From Streptomyces sp. DH-12 (GTDB lineage Bacteria; Actinomycetota; Actinomycetes; Streptomycetales; Streptomycetaceae), in NCBI RefSeq assembly GCF_002899455.1, contig NZ_PPFB01000001.1, positions 248,001-312,000 of the forward strand: a stretch of DNA of 64,000 nt. Direction: 5' to 3'. The translations under genes and the position numbers were made by a program. The notes under the pieces were generated by a model that saw only the letters and a list, made by a program, of their open reading frames with translations, was not told where the DNA came from and made no database searches. Of the stretch, positions 17,963 through 39,407 are shown in pieces (position 1 is the first letter of the stretch; every line of letters starts with the position of its first letter).

Positions 17963-18053
17963 GGAGGGGGGGCGCGGGTTGGGCGGAGGGCGGGGGCGGG
18001 CTGCACCTGTCCTACCCGGACCCGGCCGCGGTCGGCCGGCGAGCGGGACGGCG

Positions 18054-19708
18054 CGCGGGTGCTGGCGGAGGGTGTTTCCGCCGGTGAGTCGTGGGTGGTG
18101 GGTGCGGGTGTGGTGTCTCGTGCGGTGGGGGTGGAGCCGGTCGGTGGTGTGGCCGGGCTGGTGGGGCTCCTGGACGAGGGTGTGCGGGCGCCTGGGCGGG
18201 TGGTGGTCGATGTGGCTGCTGTGCTCGGTGCCCGTGTTGGGGTGGATGTGGCGGTCGGTGCTCTGGAGTTGGTGCAGGGGTTGCTGGCGGAGCCGCGTCT
18301 TGAGGGCTGTGAGTGGGTGTGGGTGACGTCGGGTGCGGTGGATGCCGGTGACGGGGTCCGCGAGGTGGCGCAGGCGCCGGTGTGGGGTGTGCTGCGTTCG
18401 GTGCGGGCGGAGTGTCCCGATCGTGTGATCCGGCTGGTGGATGTGGGTGCCGGGGTTTCGGCGGAGGATGTCGAGCGGGCTGTCGTGGCGTCGGGGGAGC
18501 CGGAGCTGGCGGTGCGGGGCGGGGAGGTTCGTGCCGCGCGGCTGGTGCCGGTGTCGGTGGTGGAGCGCGGTGGGGGCGGTGGTGGGGGGCTGCCGGGGAC
18601 CGTGTTCGATGCCGAGGGTGCGGTGTTGGTGACGGGTGGCACGGGTGAGCTGGGCCGTGCGGTGGCGGTGCGGTTGGTGGAGCGGTTCGGGGTGCGGCAT
18701 CTGGTGCTGACCTCGCGTCGTGGTGCTGATGCGCCGGGCACGGGTGAGTTGGTGGCGCGGTTGGAGGGGGCCGGGGCGCGCAGTGTGCGGGTGGTGGCCT
18801 GTGATGTGGCCGACCGGGCGCGGGTGCGTGCGTTGTTGGAGTCGGCCGAGCGGCCGTGGACGGGTGTGTTCCATCTGGCGGGTGTGCTGGATGACGGTGT
18901 GGTGTCGGGTCTGGACGCGGAGCGGGTGGCGCGGGTGTGGGCGCCGAAGGCGGCGGGCGCGGCGCATCTGGATGAGTTGTCGCGTGAGCTGGGTCTGGAG
19001 CTGGCGGCGTTCGTGCTGTTCTCCTCGGCCGCGGGTGTGCTGGGTGGTGCGGGGCAGGCGAACTACGCGGCGGCGAACGCGTTCCTGGACGCGTTGGCGG
19101 TCTCCCGGCGGGCGGAGGGTCTGGCGGGGTCGAGTCTGTCGTGGGGTCTGTGGGAGCAGGCCGGTGTGGGGTTGACGGCGGGGCTGGGCCGGGCGGAGTT
19201 GGCGCGGTTGCGGCGTGGGGGTGTCGGGGCGCTGTCCTCGGGTCAGGCGCTCGCGGTGCTGGACGCTGTTTTGGCTGCCGGGTCCGCTTCTGAGTGGGCG
19301 CATGTGGTGCCGGTGAGGTTGGAGCTGGCGGGTCTGCGGCGCGGGCCCGAGGAGGTGCCGGCTCTGCTGCGGCATCTGGTGCGTGCTCCGCGTCGGCGGG
19401 CCGGTGCGGGTGAGGGTGTGGTGTCGGGGCTGGGGGAGCGGCTTGCGGGGTTGTCGCAGGCGGACCGGCTTGCCGAGCTGACGGTGCTGGTGCGGCGTGA
19501 GGCCGCGGTCGTGCTGGGCATCGAGACGGCGCAGGGAGTGGGCGCGGGTCAGGTGCTGAAGGACCTGGGTCTGGACTCGCTGATGGCGGTCGAGCTGCGG
19601 CGTCGTCTCTCCGCCGCGACGGGTCTGTCCCTGCCCTCGACCCTGGCCTTCGACCACCCGACCCCCACCGCCGTCGCCACCCACCTCCTCGACAAACTCG
19701 ACCTCACC
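18054..19708 (+). repeat. Repeat R1, copy a (KR–ACP)
   Basis: A 1655-bp stretch that appears identical to 29015–30669 (offset 10961), covering the module 3 KR and ACP. The translations of the two copies are the same throughout. The edges are sharp: mismatches begin at 18053 and 19709. Confidence 0.9.
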
Positions 19709-22700
19709 CCGGAGACCGAGCGGGCGCGGCAGAAGAAGCCGCGCGCCGCCACCCGCACCGTCGACGAGCCGATCGCCGTGGTGTCGATGGCGTGCCGCCT
19801 CCCCGGCGGGATCGACACGCCGGAGGCGTTCTGGGAACTGCTGGCCTCCGGCGGCGACGCGGTCGGCGGGCTGCCCTCCCGTTGGGGCGGGCTGGACCTG
19901 TACGACCCGGACCCGGAGGCGGTCGGCAAGAGCTATGCCCGCGAGGGCGGCTTCCTGGAGGACGTGGAGGGTTTCGACGCCGCCTTCTTCGGGGTCAGTC
20001 CGCGTGAGGCCGTGTCGATGGACCCGCAGCAGCGGCTCGTCCTGGAGACGTCCTGGGAGGCACTGGAGCGCGCCGGCATCCGCCCGGAGTCGCTCAGCGG
20101 CACCGACACCGGCGTCTACCTCGGCACCATGAGCTCCGACTACGGCCACCAGAGCCACGACCTGGACGCCCTCGACGGCTACACCAGCACGGGCTACGCG
20201 GGCAGCGTGGTCTCGGGCCGCGTCTCCTACACGCTCGGTCTCCAGGGGCCGGCGGTCACGGTCGACACGGCCTGCTCCTCCTCCCTCGTCGCCCTCCACC
20301 TCGCCGCCAACGCCCTCAGGCAGGGCGAGTGCGAGGTCGCGCTCGCCGGCGGCGTCACCGTCATGAGCACCCCCGCCCTGTTCGTGGAGTTCTCCCGCTT
20401 GAAGGGGATGGCCGAGGACGGACGGTGCAAGTCCTTCTCCGCTGCCGCCGACGGCGCGGGCTGGGCCGAGGGCGCGGGCGTCCTGGTCCTCAAGCGGCTC
20501 TCGGCCGCCGAGCGCGACGGCGACCAGGTACTGGCGGTGATACGCGGCAGCGCCGTCAACCAGGACGGCCGCAGCCAGGGGCTCACCGCCCCCAACGGCC
20601 CCTCCCAGCAGCGGGTGGTCCAGGCTGCCCTGGAGGCGGCGCGGCTGACGCCCGCCGACATCGACGCGGTCGAGGCGCACGGGACGGGTACGTCGTTGGG
20701 TGATCCGATCGAGGCGGGTGCGCTGGCGGAGGTGTTCGGGCCCGAGCGGCCTGACGGCCGGCCGGTGTGGCTGGGGTCGTCGAAGTCGAACATCGGGCAC
20801 GCGCAGGCGGCGGCGGGTGTGGTCGGTGTGATCAAGATGGTGCTGGCGTTGCAGCACGAGGTGCTTCCGAGGACGTTGCACGCCGATGAGCCCACGCCGT
20901 TGATCGAGTGGGACAGCAGTGGTCTTGCGCTGTTGAACGAGGCGCGTGCGTGGACGTCCGACGGTGAGCGTCCGCGGCGTGCGGGTGTGTCGTCGTTCGG
21001 GCTGTCCGGCACCAACGCCCACGTGGTGATCGAGGAACCCCCGGCGCGCAAGACCGCTCCTGCCGGGGGTGAGACCGCTCCTGCCGGGGGTGAGGCCGCT
21101 CCTGCCGGGGGTGAGGTTGCTGCGCCGGTGCCGGTGGTGGTGTCGGGTCAGAGTGAGGAGGCGTTGCGTGCTCAGGCCGGGCGCTGGGCGTCCTGGCTGT
21201 CGGGTCGTGAGGGTGTGTCGTTGTCCGATGTGGCGGTGACGGCGGGCCGTCATCGTTCGCAGCTGGCTTCGCGGGCGAGTGTGGTGGCGTCGGATGTGGC
21301 GGGTCTGGTGGAGGGGTTGTCGGCTCTGACCGAGGGCCGTTCGCTGGATTCGGTGGTGTCGGGCGCTGCCGGGGGGCGCGGGAAGGTGGTGTTCGTCTTC
21401 CCGGGTCAGGGTTCGCAGTGGTCGGGGATGGGGCGGGGGCTGCTGGAGTCGTGTCCGGTGTTCGCGGAGGCGGTGGAGCGGTGTGATGTGGCTCTGCGTC
21501 CGTTGACGGGCTGGTCGGTGCGTGAGGTGCTGGCGGGGGTGGAGGGTGATCATCCGCCGGTGGAGCGGGTGGATGTGGTGCAGCCTGCGCTGTTCGCGAT
21601 GGGTGTCGGTCTGGCGGCGGTGTGGCGGTCGTTGGGTGTGGAGCCGGCGGCTGTGGTGGGGCATTCGCAGGGCGAGGTGGTGGCGGCTGTGGTGTCGGGT
21701 GCGCTGACGCTGGAGCAGGGTGCTCTGGTGGTGGCGGCCCGGTCGCAGGCGGTGCTTGCCTGTGCGGGTCGGGGCGGTATGGCTTTGATCGAGCGTGCGG
21801 TCGCGGAGGTCGAGCAGTGGGTGGCGCCGTTCGGTGAGGCGTTGTCGGTGGCGGCGGTGAACACGGCCGGTTCCACGATCGTCTCGGGTGAGGCGGACGC
21901 CATCGACGAGATCGTCCGTCAGCTGTCCGCGGAGGGTGTGTACGCGCGGAAGATCAATGTCGATTATGCGTCGCACAACGCGCAGATGGATCCGTTGCTG
22001 CCGGGGCTGGCGGAGCGGTTCGCCGGACTGGAGGCGGGCACGCCCGAGGTCGCTTTCTACTCGACCGTGACGGGGCGGGTGGCTTCCGGCGGTGAGCTGG
22101 ACGGTGGGTACTGGTGCCGGAATCTGCGGCAGCCGGTGCGTTTCGACCGTGCGCTGGAACGGCTGCTGGACGACGGTCACGGGGTGTTCGTGGAGATCTC
22201 CGCGCATCCTGTGCTGTCGATGCCGTTGACGGACGGCAGCGCGGAGCGCGGTGGGATCGTCGTGGGTTCCCTCAGCCGCAGGTCGGGCGGTCTGGACCAG
22301 ATCCTGCGCAACCTCGGTCTGCTGCACGTCCAGGGGCACGATCTGGACGCCGGCCGTGTCCTGGGCGAGGGCGGGCTCGTGCCCCTTCCCACCTACGCCT
22401 TCCAGCGGGAGCCCTACTGGATGGACACCCCGAAGTCCTCCGGTGACCTGCGTTCGGTGGGCCTGGAGGTGTCCGATCATGCCTGGCTCGGTGCCGCGCT
22501 GGGTCTCGCCGACGGCGACGGGCATCTGTTCACGGGGCGTCTGTCGTTGGCGGAGCAGCCGTGGCTGGCCGAGCACGCGGCTTTCGGGACGGTGCTGGTG
22601 CCGGGGACGGGTCTGCTGGAGCTGGCCCTGACCGCCGCTCATCACGCGGGTGCCGAACGGGTGGAGGAGCTGACGCTCCTCGAGCCTCTCGTCCTTCCCG

Positions 22701-25311
22701 AGGACGGCGCTGTCCGCCTCCAGGTCGTCGTGAGTGCGCCGGAGGCGGGGAGCGGGCGTCGTCCGGTCGCGGTCTTCAGCCGCCCTGAGGACGCCTCCGA
22801 CGAGGTGGGCTGGCGCCGGCATGCTGCGGGTGAGCTGTCCGAGGCGGGGCAGGCCGGGGTGGGTGACCGTGCGGGCTTCGCGGAGCTGGCGCAGTGGCCG
22901 GTGGCCGGTGCCGAGCAGGTGTCCCTCGACGGTTTCTACGAAGACTTCGCCGCGCGTGGTCTGGTCTACGGTCCGGCGTTCCAGGGGCTGACGGAGCTGT
23001 GGCGCAAGGGGAACACGGCGTACGGGATCGTGCGGCTGCCCGAGGGGCAGTCGGCGGACGGTTTCGGCGTCCACCCGGCCCTCCTCGACGCCGCCCTCCA
23101 CACACTGGTCGGGGTCCGCGAGGAAACGGGCGACGACCGGCCGGTCTTCCTGCCCTTCGAATGGACCGGCGTCGAACTCCACGCCGCCGGCAGCACCGAA
23201 CTGCGCGTCCGCATCACCCTCGACGAGACCGGGACCGCCCTCGGCGTGCAGGTCGCCGACCCGACAGGGCGGCCGGTCGCCGAGGTCGAGGCGCTCGCCA
23301 TCCGCGAGGCCACCGCGGAACAGCTCCGGTCCGCCGAAACCGTCGAGCACCTGTATCACGTGGACTTCCGCCCGTCGCCGCTCCCGCAGGTGCAGGAGAC
23401 GCCGGCCGGCGGCACCTGGCTGCTCGGTGAGAACACCGAGCTCTCCGAGATCCTGGAGGTCCGACATGTGGCTGATGTGGGTGTGCTGCTCGCCCGCCTC
23501 GATGATGGGCGGGCAGCGCCTGCGCGACTGGTGGTCGACGCGACCGCGGCGGACGCGCCTCCAGGAGGTGACGCGGCGTACCGGCTGACCGCCGAGACGC
23601 TGAACACTCTGCGAAGCCTGGTGGGCGACCCCCGCCTGGCCGAAGCGGAACTGGTGTGGATCACGCGCTCGGCCACCGGCGCGGACGAGGAACTCCGCGA
23701 CCTGGCCCACGCACCCCTGTGGGGCCTGCTCCGCGTCGCGCGGAGCGAGTACGCCGAGCGCGTGATCCGCCTGATCGACCTCGGCGGAGCGGCGGACGAC
23801 GCCCTCCTGCCCCAGGCCCTCGCCCTGCCCGGCGAACCCGAGATCGCGATCCGTGACGGCGAGATCCGCACCGCCCGGCTCGTCCGCGCCACCGTCGCAC
23901 CCGTGACCGGAACCGCCGAGGAGGAGCCCCCGCGGCCCCCGGCCGCCGGCCCGCTCTCGCCCGAGGGATCGGTGCTGATCACCGGCGGCACGGGCGAACT
24001 GGGCCGTGCCCTGGCCTGCCACCTCGTCCGCGAGCACGGTGTACGCCACCTGGTGCTCACCTCTCGGCGCGGCATGGACGCACCCGGCGCGGCCGAGCTG
24101 GTCGAGGAGCTGACCGGCTCCGGTGCCGAGACCGTGCAGGTGCTCGCCTGCGACGTCAGCAGGCGCGAGGACGTCGCCCTGGCCCTCGCCGCCGCGGACG
24201 CCGACCACCCCTGGACCGGCGTCTTCCACCTCGCCGGAGTACTGGACGACGGACTGCTCGCCACCCAGGACGCGGAGCGCCTGGAACGGGTCTGGGCCCC
24301 CAAGGCCGCCGGAGCGCTCCATCTGGACCAGCTCACCCGGCAGCAGGGCCTCGACCTCGCCGCCTTCGTCCTCTACTCCTCGGCCGCGGGCGTCCTCGGC
24401 GGCGCGGGCCAGGGCAACTACGCGGCGGCCAACGCCTTCCTCGACGCCCTCGCAGCCCGCAGGCGGGCCGACGGACTGCCCGCCCTCAGCCTCTCGTGGG
24501 GCCTGTGGCGACAGGCGGGTCTCGGCCTCACCGCCGGACTCGGCCAGGCCGAACTGGCCCGCCTGCGGCGCGGCGGCATCGGCGCCCTCAGCACCCGGCA
24601 GGCGCTGACCGCGCTGGACGCCGCGCTGGGACTGCCGTACTCCCACCTCGTCCCCGTCAGGCTGGAACTCACCTCGCTCCAACGCGAGGTGGACAACGGG
24701 GCGACCGCCCCCGCCCTCCTGCGGAACCTGCTGCGTGCCCCCAGGCGCCGCGCGGGCGCGGCCACCGGATCGCCCTCGGGCCTGCGCGAGCAACTGCTCG
24801 CCCTCCCCGACGACCAGCGCCTGCCGCACCTCTCCCGCCTGGTGCAGCGCGAGGCGGCCACCGTCCTCGGCCTGCCCACGGCGGACGGGGTCGGCGCCGA
24901 CCAGGTCCTCAAGGACCTCGGCATGGACTCGCTCATGGCGGTCGAGGTGCGACGCCGCCTCTCCGCCGAGACCGGCCTGACCCTGCCGTCCACCCTCGCC
25001 TTCGACCACCCGACGCCGTCGGCGATCGCCGCCCTCCTCCTCGCCAAGCTCGACGTCGGTTCCACCGCCGGGGCCGGAGCGACGGCCGGCGGGCGCGTCA
25101 CCCGCCACCAGATCGACAGCCTGGTCGAACTCCTCCGCGCGGCCACCCCGGCCCAGATGGAGGAACACGGTCTGGCCGCCGGCCTCCTCGCCCTGCGCGA
25201 CGGATTGGCCCGGAGCGCGCCCGCCCACGACGAACAGCCGGAAGCCGAGATCGACACCGGCACCACGGATGACCTTCTGCAGTTCCTGGATCGCAAGCTT
25301 GGAGTGAGCGA

Positions 25312-25315
<4 letters not shown>
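18056..25315 (+). CDS. Type I PKS 2, 3' part (module 3 KR–ACP, module 4)
   Basis: Continuation of the broken PKS 2 in a different frame. Module 3: the KR core begins near 18610 ([14 protein letters not shown] motif, [19 protein letters not shown]); the ACP has its phosphopantetheine Ser at 19577. Module 4: KS from ~19760 (Cys codon 20273), AT (GHSQGE, Ser codon 21665, YASH, so methylmalonyl type), DH (HxxxGxxxxP in [12 protein letters not shown], His codon ~22574, and LDAALH), KR ~23970–24560 and ACP (Ser codon 24929). A C-terminal docking segment ends at the TGA, which overlaps the PKS 3 ATG by 4 nt. Module 4 should give a methyl-branched trans-alkene. The true start is 15099; the segment between is lost in the chimeric block. 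Long stretches are identical to PKS 3, so collapse or swapping of module copies is possible. Confidence 0.88.
21376..22736 (+). repeat. Repeat R2, copy a (AT–DH)
   Basis: A 1361-bp stretch that appears identical to 27021–28381 (offset 5645), covering the methylmalonyl-type AT of module 4 and the first part of the DH. Flanking KS and DH regions are near-identical with scattered differences. Confidence 0.88.
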
Positions 25316-37203
<11,888 letters not shown>

Positions 37204-37325
37204 CCCGGCCCGGGCCACCCGCGCCGATCCCTTTCCGGGACCCCGATCCGTCCGAAATCCAGCCTCGCCCGCCCGGGATTCGTGAGCCAGGCTGGCACCC
37301 ACCCCCCAACACACAGGAGGCGCAT

Positions 37326-37508
37326 ATGGCGGAGACGCCGAGCAGCAACGCCGAGGAGAAGGACGCCCGGGAAAGGTTCCGCGAGGCGCTCGAGCGCAAG
37401 AAGAACCAGACGCGCTCCCAGCAGGCGCACGAGGAAGGCCGCATGAAGGTGAAGAGCATGAGCGGCCAGACGGGCAGGAAGCGGTACTTCCGGAGGAAGA
37501 CCGGCTGA
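37326..37508 (+). CDS. Small DUF5302-like protein
   Basis: A 60-residue, highly charged protein with an aggagg site 5 nt before ATG 37326. The middle (RERFREALERKK) and the end (SGQTGRKRYFRRKTG) match my memory of the DUF5302 family, small basic proteins widespread in actinomycetes with no known role. It begins 122 bp after PKS 3 and is closed by a strong hairpin terminator, so it may share the PKS transcript or have its own promoter. There are no membrane segments or cysteines. A cluster-specific role is not supported by anything visible; it may be a bystander. Confidence 0.8.
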   Translation: MAETPSSNAEEKDARERFREALERKKNQTRSQQAHEEGRMKVKSMSGQTGRKRYFRRKTG

Positions 37509-37528
37509 CCGGACAGCTCCCCCTCCAT

Positions 37529-37559
37529 GCCGCCGGTGCGGTGATCCCGCACCGGCGGC
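37529..37559 (+). terminator. Strong hairpin terminator after the small protein gene
   Basis: Perfect 13-bp GC-rich arms with a 5-nt loop (tgatc), 20 nt after the stop of the 60-residue gene and followed by a short T-containing run. It separates the PKS transcript from the sugar operon. Confidence 0.8.
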
Positions 37560-37870
37560 ACAGCTTTGTCCCGGGCCGGGAGCGCGGCCTTCGGAGCCCT
37601 TCTCCTGTGCGACTCGAAAAGCCCTGGAGAAATGCTGGAGAATCGCTGGAGTCCGAATACGGAAGCGCTTGAACCGTGCTGGAGAAGTGCGGGATTCCCT
37701 GGGGTGACGTCCGGAGTCCTCCAGGTCGACAGCGTATTTCGGCCACGCGTGCGCCGACGCCCCCCTCCGGAGCACTCCCTCTCATCCAGGTGAGATGCGG
37801 CGCTGCGGAGTTCGGGTATCCGAAAATGTCGCAGGAGGAAGGGGGCGGCTCGAACTTCGCTGGAAAGGAG
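37560..37870. other. Intergenic stretch before the sugar operon
   Basis: The 311 bp between the terminator and the predicted promoter have lower GC than their surroundings. One frame stays open from 37676 into the aminotransferase, but its translation there looks non-coding and the good ribosome site is at the downstream ATG. No other gene is seen. Confidence 0.5.
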
Positions 37871-37899
37871 TTGACTGCGCCAAAAAGACTATTTACCTT
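37871..37899 (+). promoter_or_regulatory. Predicted housekeeping-type promoter of the sugar operon
   Basis: ttgact (37871–37876) and tacctt (37894–37899) are separated by 17 nt, fitting the -35/-10 pattern of the main Streptomyces sigma factor. The surrounding sequence is unusually AT-rich for this genome. A transcript would start near 37906 and have a ~110-nt leader before the aminotransferase ATG. Confidence 0.5.
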
Positions 37900-38017
37900 C
37901 TCTTTGGCTGGTCATGGGGTTTCCATTGCGGAAACCGGTGTTCTCACCGGCCAGATGAGACGTACAGCAGAGCGAATTGTTCCGCGTATGCGATCCGCGT
38001 TCAGGGGAGACGTCGGC

Positions 38018-39157
38018 ATGATCAATGTTTTCCAGCCCGCGCTCGGTGAAGAAGAACTTCGTGCCGTGGCAGAGGTGTTCGCCGACAATTGGCCCGGTCA
38101 CGGCCCGCGCACACAGAGATTCGAAGCGGAATTCGCGCGGCACATCGGCGCCGATCCCGACCACGTCCTCTTTCTGAATTCCTGTACGTCGGGACTCTTC
38201 CTCGCCGTCCAGATACTCGGGCTCGGCCCCGGGGACGAGGTGGTCCTCCCGTCGGCGGCCTTCGTCGCCGCCGCCAACGCCGTGGCCGCCTCCGGTGCCC
38301 GCCCCGTCTTCTGCGACGTCGACCCCCGCACCTCCAACGCCACCGCCGCCCACGTCGAGCAGGCCCTCACCCCCCGCACCAAGGCGGTCCTGGTGCTCCA
38401 CTACGGCGGCAGCCCCGGCGACGTGGAGGCCGTCGCCCGCCTCTGCCGAGGCCGCGGCATCCCCCTGATCGAGGACGCCGCCTGCGCCGTCGCCTCCCGG
38501 ATCGGCGACACCGCCTGCGGCATGTTCGGCGACATCGCGGTCTGGAGCTTCGACTCCGCCAAGGTGCTCGTCACCGGCGACGGCGGCATGCTCCACGCCC
38601 GCACCCCCGAGCTGGCACGCAAGGCCCGCACGCTCGCCTACCACGGCCTGCGCCACGACAGCGGATTCGCCGCCGCGCGCGTCTCCCCCCGATGGTGGGA
38701 GCTGGAACTGGAAACCTTCGGCCGCCGCGTGGTGGGCAACGACCTCACCGCCGCCATCGGCAGCGTCCAGCTCGCCAGACTCCCCGCGAACATCACACGC
38801 CGCACCGAGATCGCGCGCCGCTACGACCAGATGCTCGCCGGCACCGAGGAGATCCAGCTCCCCCCGGCCCTCCCGGCCGGACACGTCTCCAGCCACTACT
38901 TCTACTGGGTTCAGATGCCCCCGGAGATCCGCGACGACGTCGCAGCCGACCTCCTCGCCCAGGGCGTCTACACCACCTTCCGCTACCCGCCCCTGCACAA
39001 GATCCCCGCCTACGGCGCCACGGACACCGAACTCCCCGGCACCGACCAGGTCAACGAGCGCACTCTCCTGCTCCCCCTCCACCAGAGCCTGGACGACACC
39101 GACGTCCGCACCGTGGCCGAGGCCCTCCTCGAGGCGGTCGCGCGCCGGACCGCCTGA
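38018..39157 (+). CDS. PLP-dependent sugar aminotransferase (DegT/DnrJ/EryC1 family), probably the 4-aminotransferase
   Basis: A 379-residue fold-type I aminotransferase. Lys182 in SFDSAKVLVTGDGG is the PLP-binding lysine; IEDAACAVAS and the N-terminal SCTSGLFLAV are family landmarks. ATG 38018 is chosen for the aggggaga site ~8 nt upstream; the frame is open further upstream but the extra sequence does not resemble the family. It is first in an operon with NDP-hexose 3-dehydrase, 2,3-dehydratase and 3-ketoreductase. The most economical reading is amination of NDP-4-keto-2,3,6-trideoxyhexose to the 4-amino-2,3,4,6-tetradeoxy sugar, the step done by SpnR in forosamine biosynthesis. No N-methyltransferase is present, so the amine may stay free or be modified by an enzyme encoded elsewhere. 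Amination at C-3 is less likely because the 3-dehydrase removes that oxygen. Confidence 0.88.
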   Translation: MINVFQPALGEEELRAVAEVFADNWPGHGPRTQRFEAEFARHIGADPDHVLFLNSCTSGLFLAVQILGLGPGDEVVLPSAAFVAAANAVAASGARPVFCDVDPRTSNATAAHVEQALTPRTKAVLVLHYGGSPGDVEAVARLCRGRGIPLIEDAACAVASRIGDTACGMFGDIAVWSFDSAKVLVTGDGGMLHARTPELARKARTLAYHGLRHDSGFAAARVSPRWWELELETFGRRVVGNDLTAAIGSVQLARLPANITRRTEIARRYDQMLAGTEEIQLPPALPAGHVSSHYFYWVQMPPEIRDDVAADLLAQGVYTTFRYPPLHKIPAYGATDTELPGTDQVNERTLLLPLHQSLDDTDVRTVAEALLEAVARRTA

Positions 39158-39221
39158 CGGCGGAAGCGCCCGCCGGGCCGCGCCCCGAGGCTCCCCCGAC
39201 CCCCCACCGAAAGGAAACACC

Positions 39222-39407
39222 GTGAAGGCCCAGGTCGTCACGGGTGGAGCGGGCACCCGCCCCCGCCCCCTGAGCTACTCGCCTCCCGAACAGTTCACCG
39301 CGCGCGGGGAGAGCGCCCGGGCGCTCCGCCCGCGCACCACCGCCGAGAACCCGGGGCACCACCGCCCGCCCCTGGAGGACCACACCCGGATCGAGGCCGC
39401 CGCATGA
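39222..39407 (+). pseudogene. Eroded glucose-1-phosphate thymidylyltransferase (RmlA-like) stub
   Basis: A 61-codon frame starting at GTG 39222 behind a good gaaaggaaa site. The first ~24 residues (VKAQVVTGGAGTRPRPLSYS) copy the nucleotide-binding N-terminus of NDP-glucose synthases (family MKALVLSGGAGTRLRPLTYS). After that there is no recognisable family sequence. It ends by overlapping the ATG of the 3-dehydrase gene (atga). The family is ~290–355 residues, so more than 80% is gone, including all catalytic parts beyond the G-rich loop. Its survival as a short frame may be due to a role in passing ribosomes to the next gene. The pathway must take NDP-glucose from another copy. Confidence 0.7.

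Larger units (their letters stand above)
16866..18053. other. Chimeric block interrupting PKS 2
   Basis: Four unrelated pieces are joined, with short microhomologies visible at two of the joins. 16866–16965 repeats 15048–15147 in direct orientation. 16976–17347 is the reverse complement of 15147–14776 (PKS 2 start, spacer and cimA end), joined to the first piece by a palindromic fold-back tip at 16966–16975. 17348–17637 is a 16S–23S spacer plus the 23S 5' end. 17627–17962 is an inverted KS piece matching about 16055–15720. 17963–18053 is G-rich and resembles degraded KS sequence. The entry joint shares gtcttcgcc with both sources, and the rRNA/KS joint shares cacccgctgctg. This pattern is typical of amplification or assembly chimeras; a biological rearrangement is much less likely. 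The expected AT and any DH of module 3 are missing. Confidence 0.9.

Noticed and set aside
17228..25228. A large minus-strand gene running through the chimeric block
   Set aside because: It is a shadow frame that happens to include the inverted KS and cimA pieces; there is no start region or consistent family sequence.
39222..39407. A new small functional protein between the sugar genes
   Set aside because: Its N-terminus matches NDP-glucose synthase and the remainder is featureless, so a gene relic is the simpler reading.
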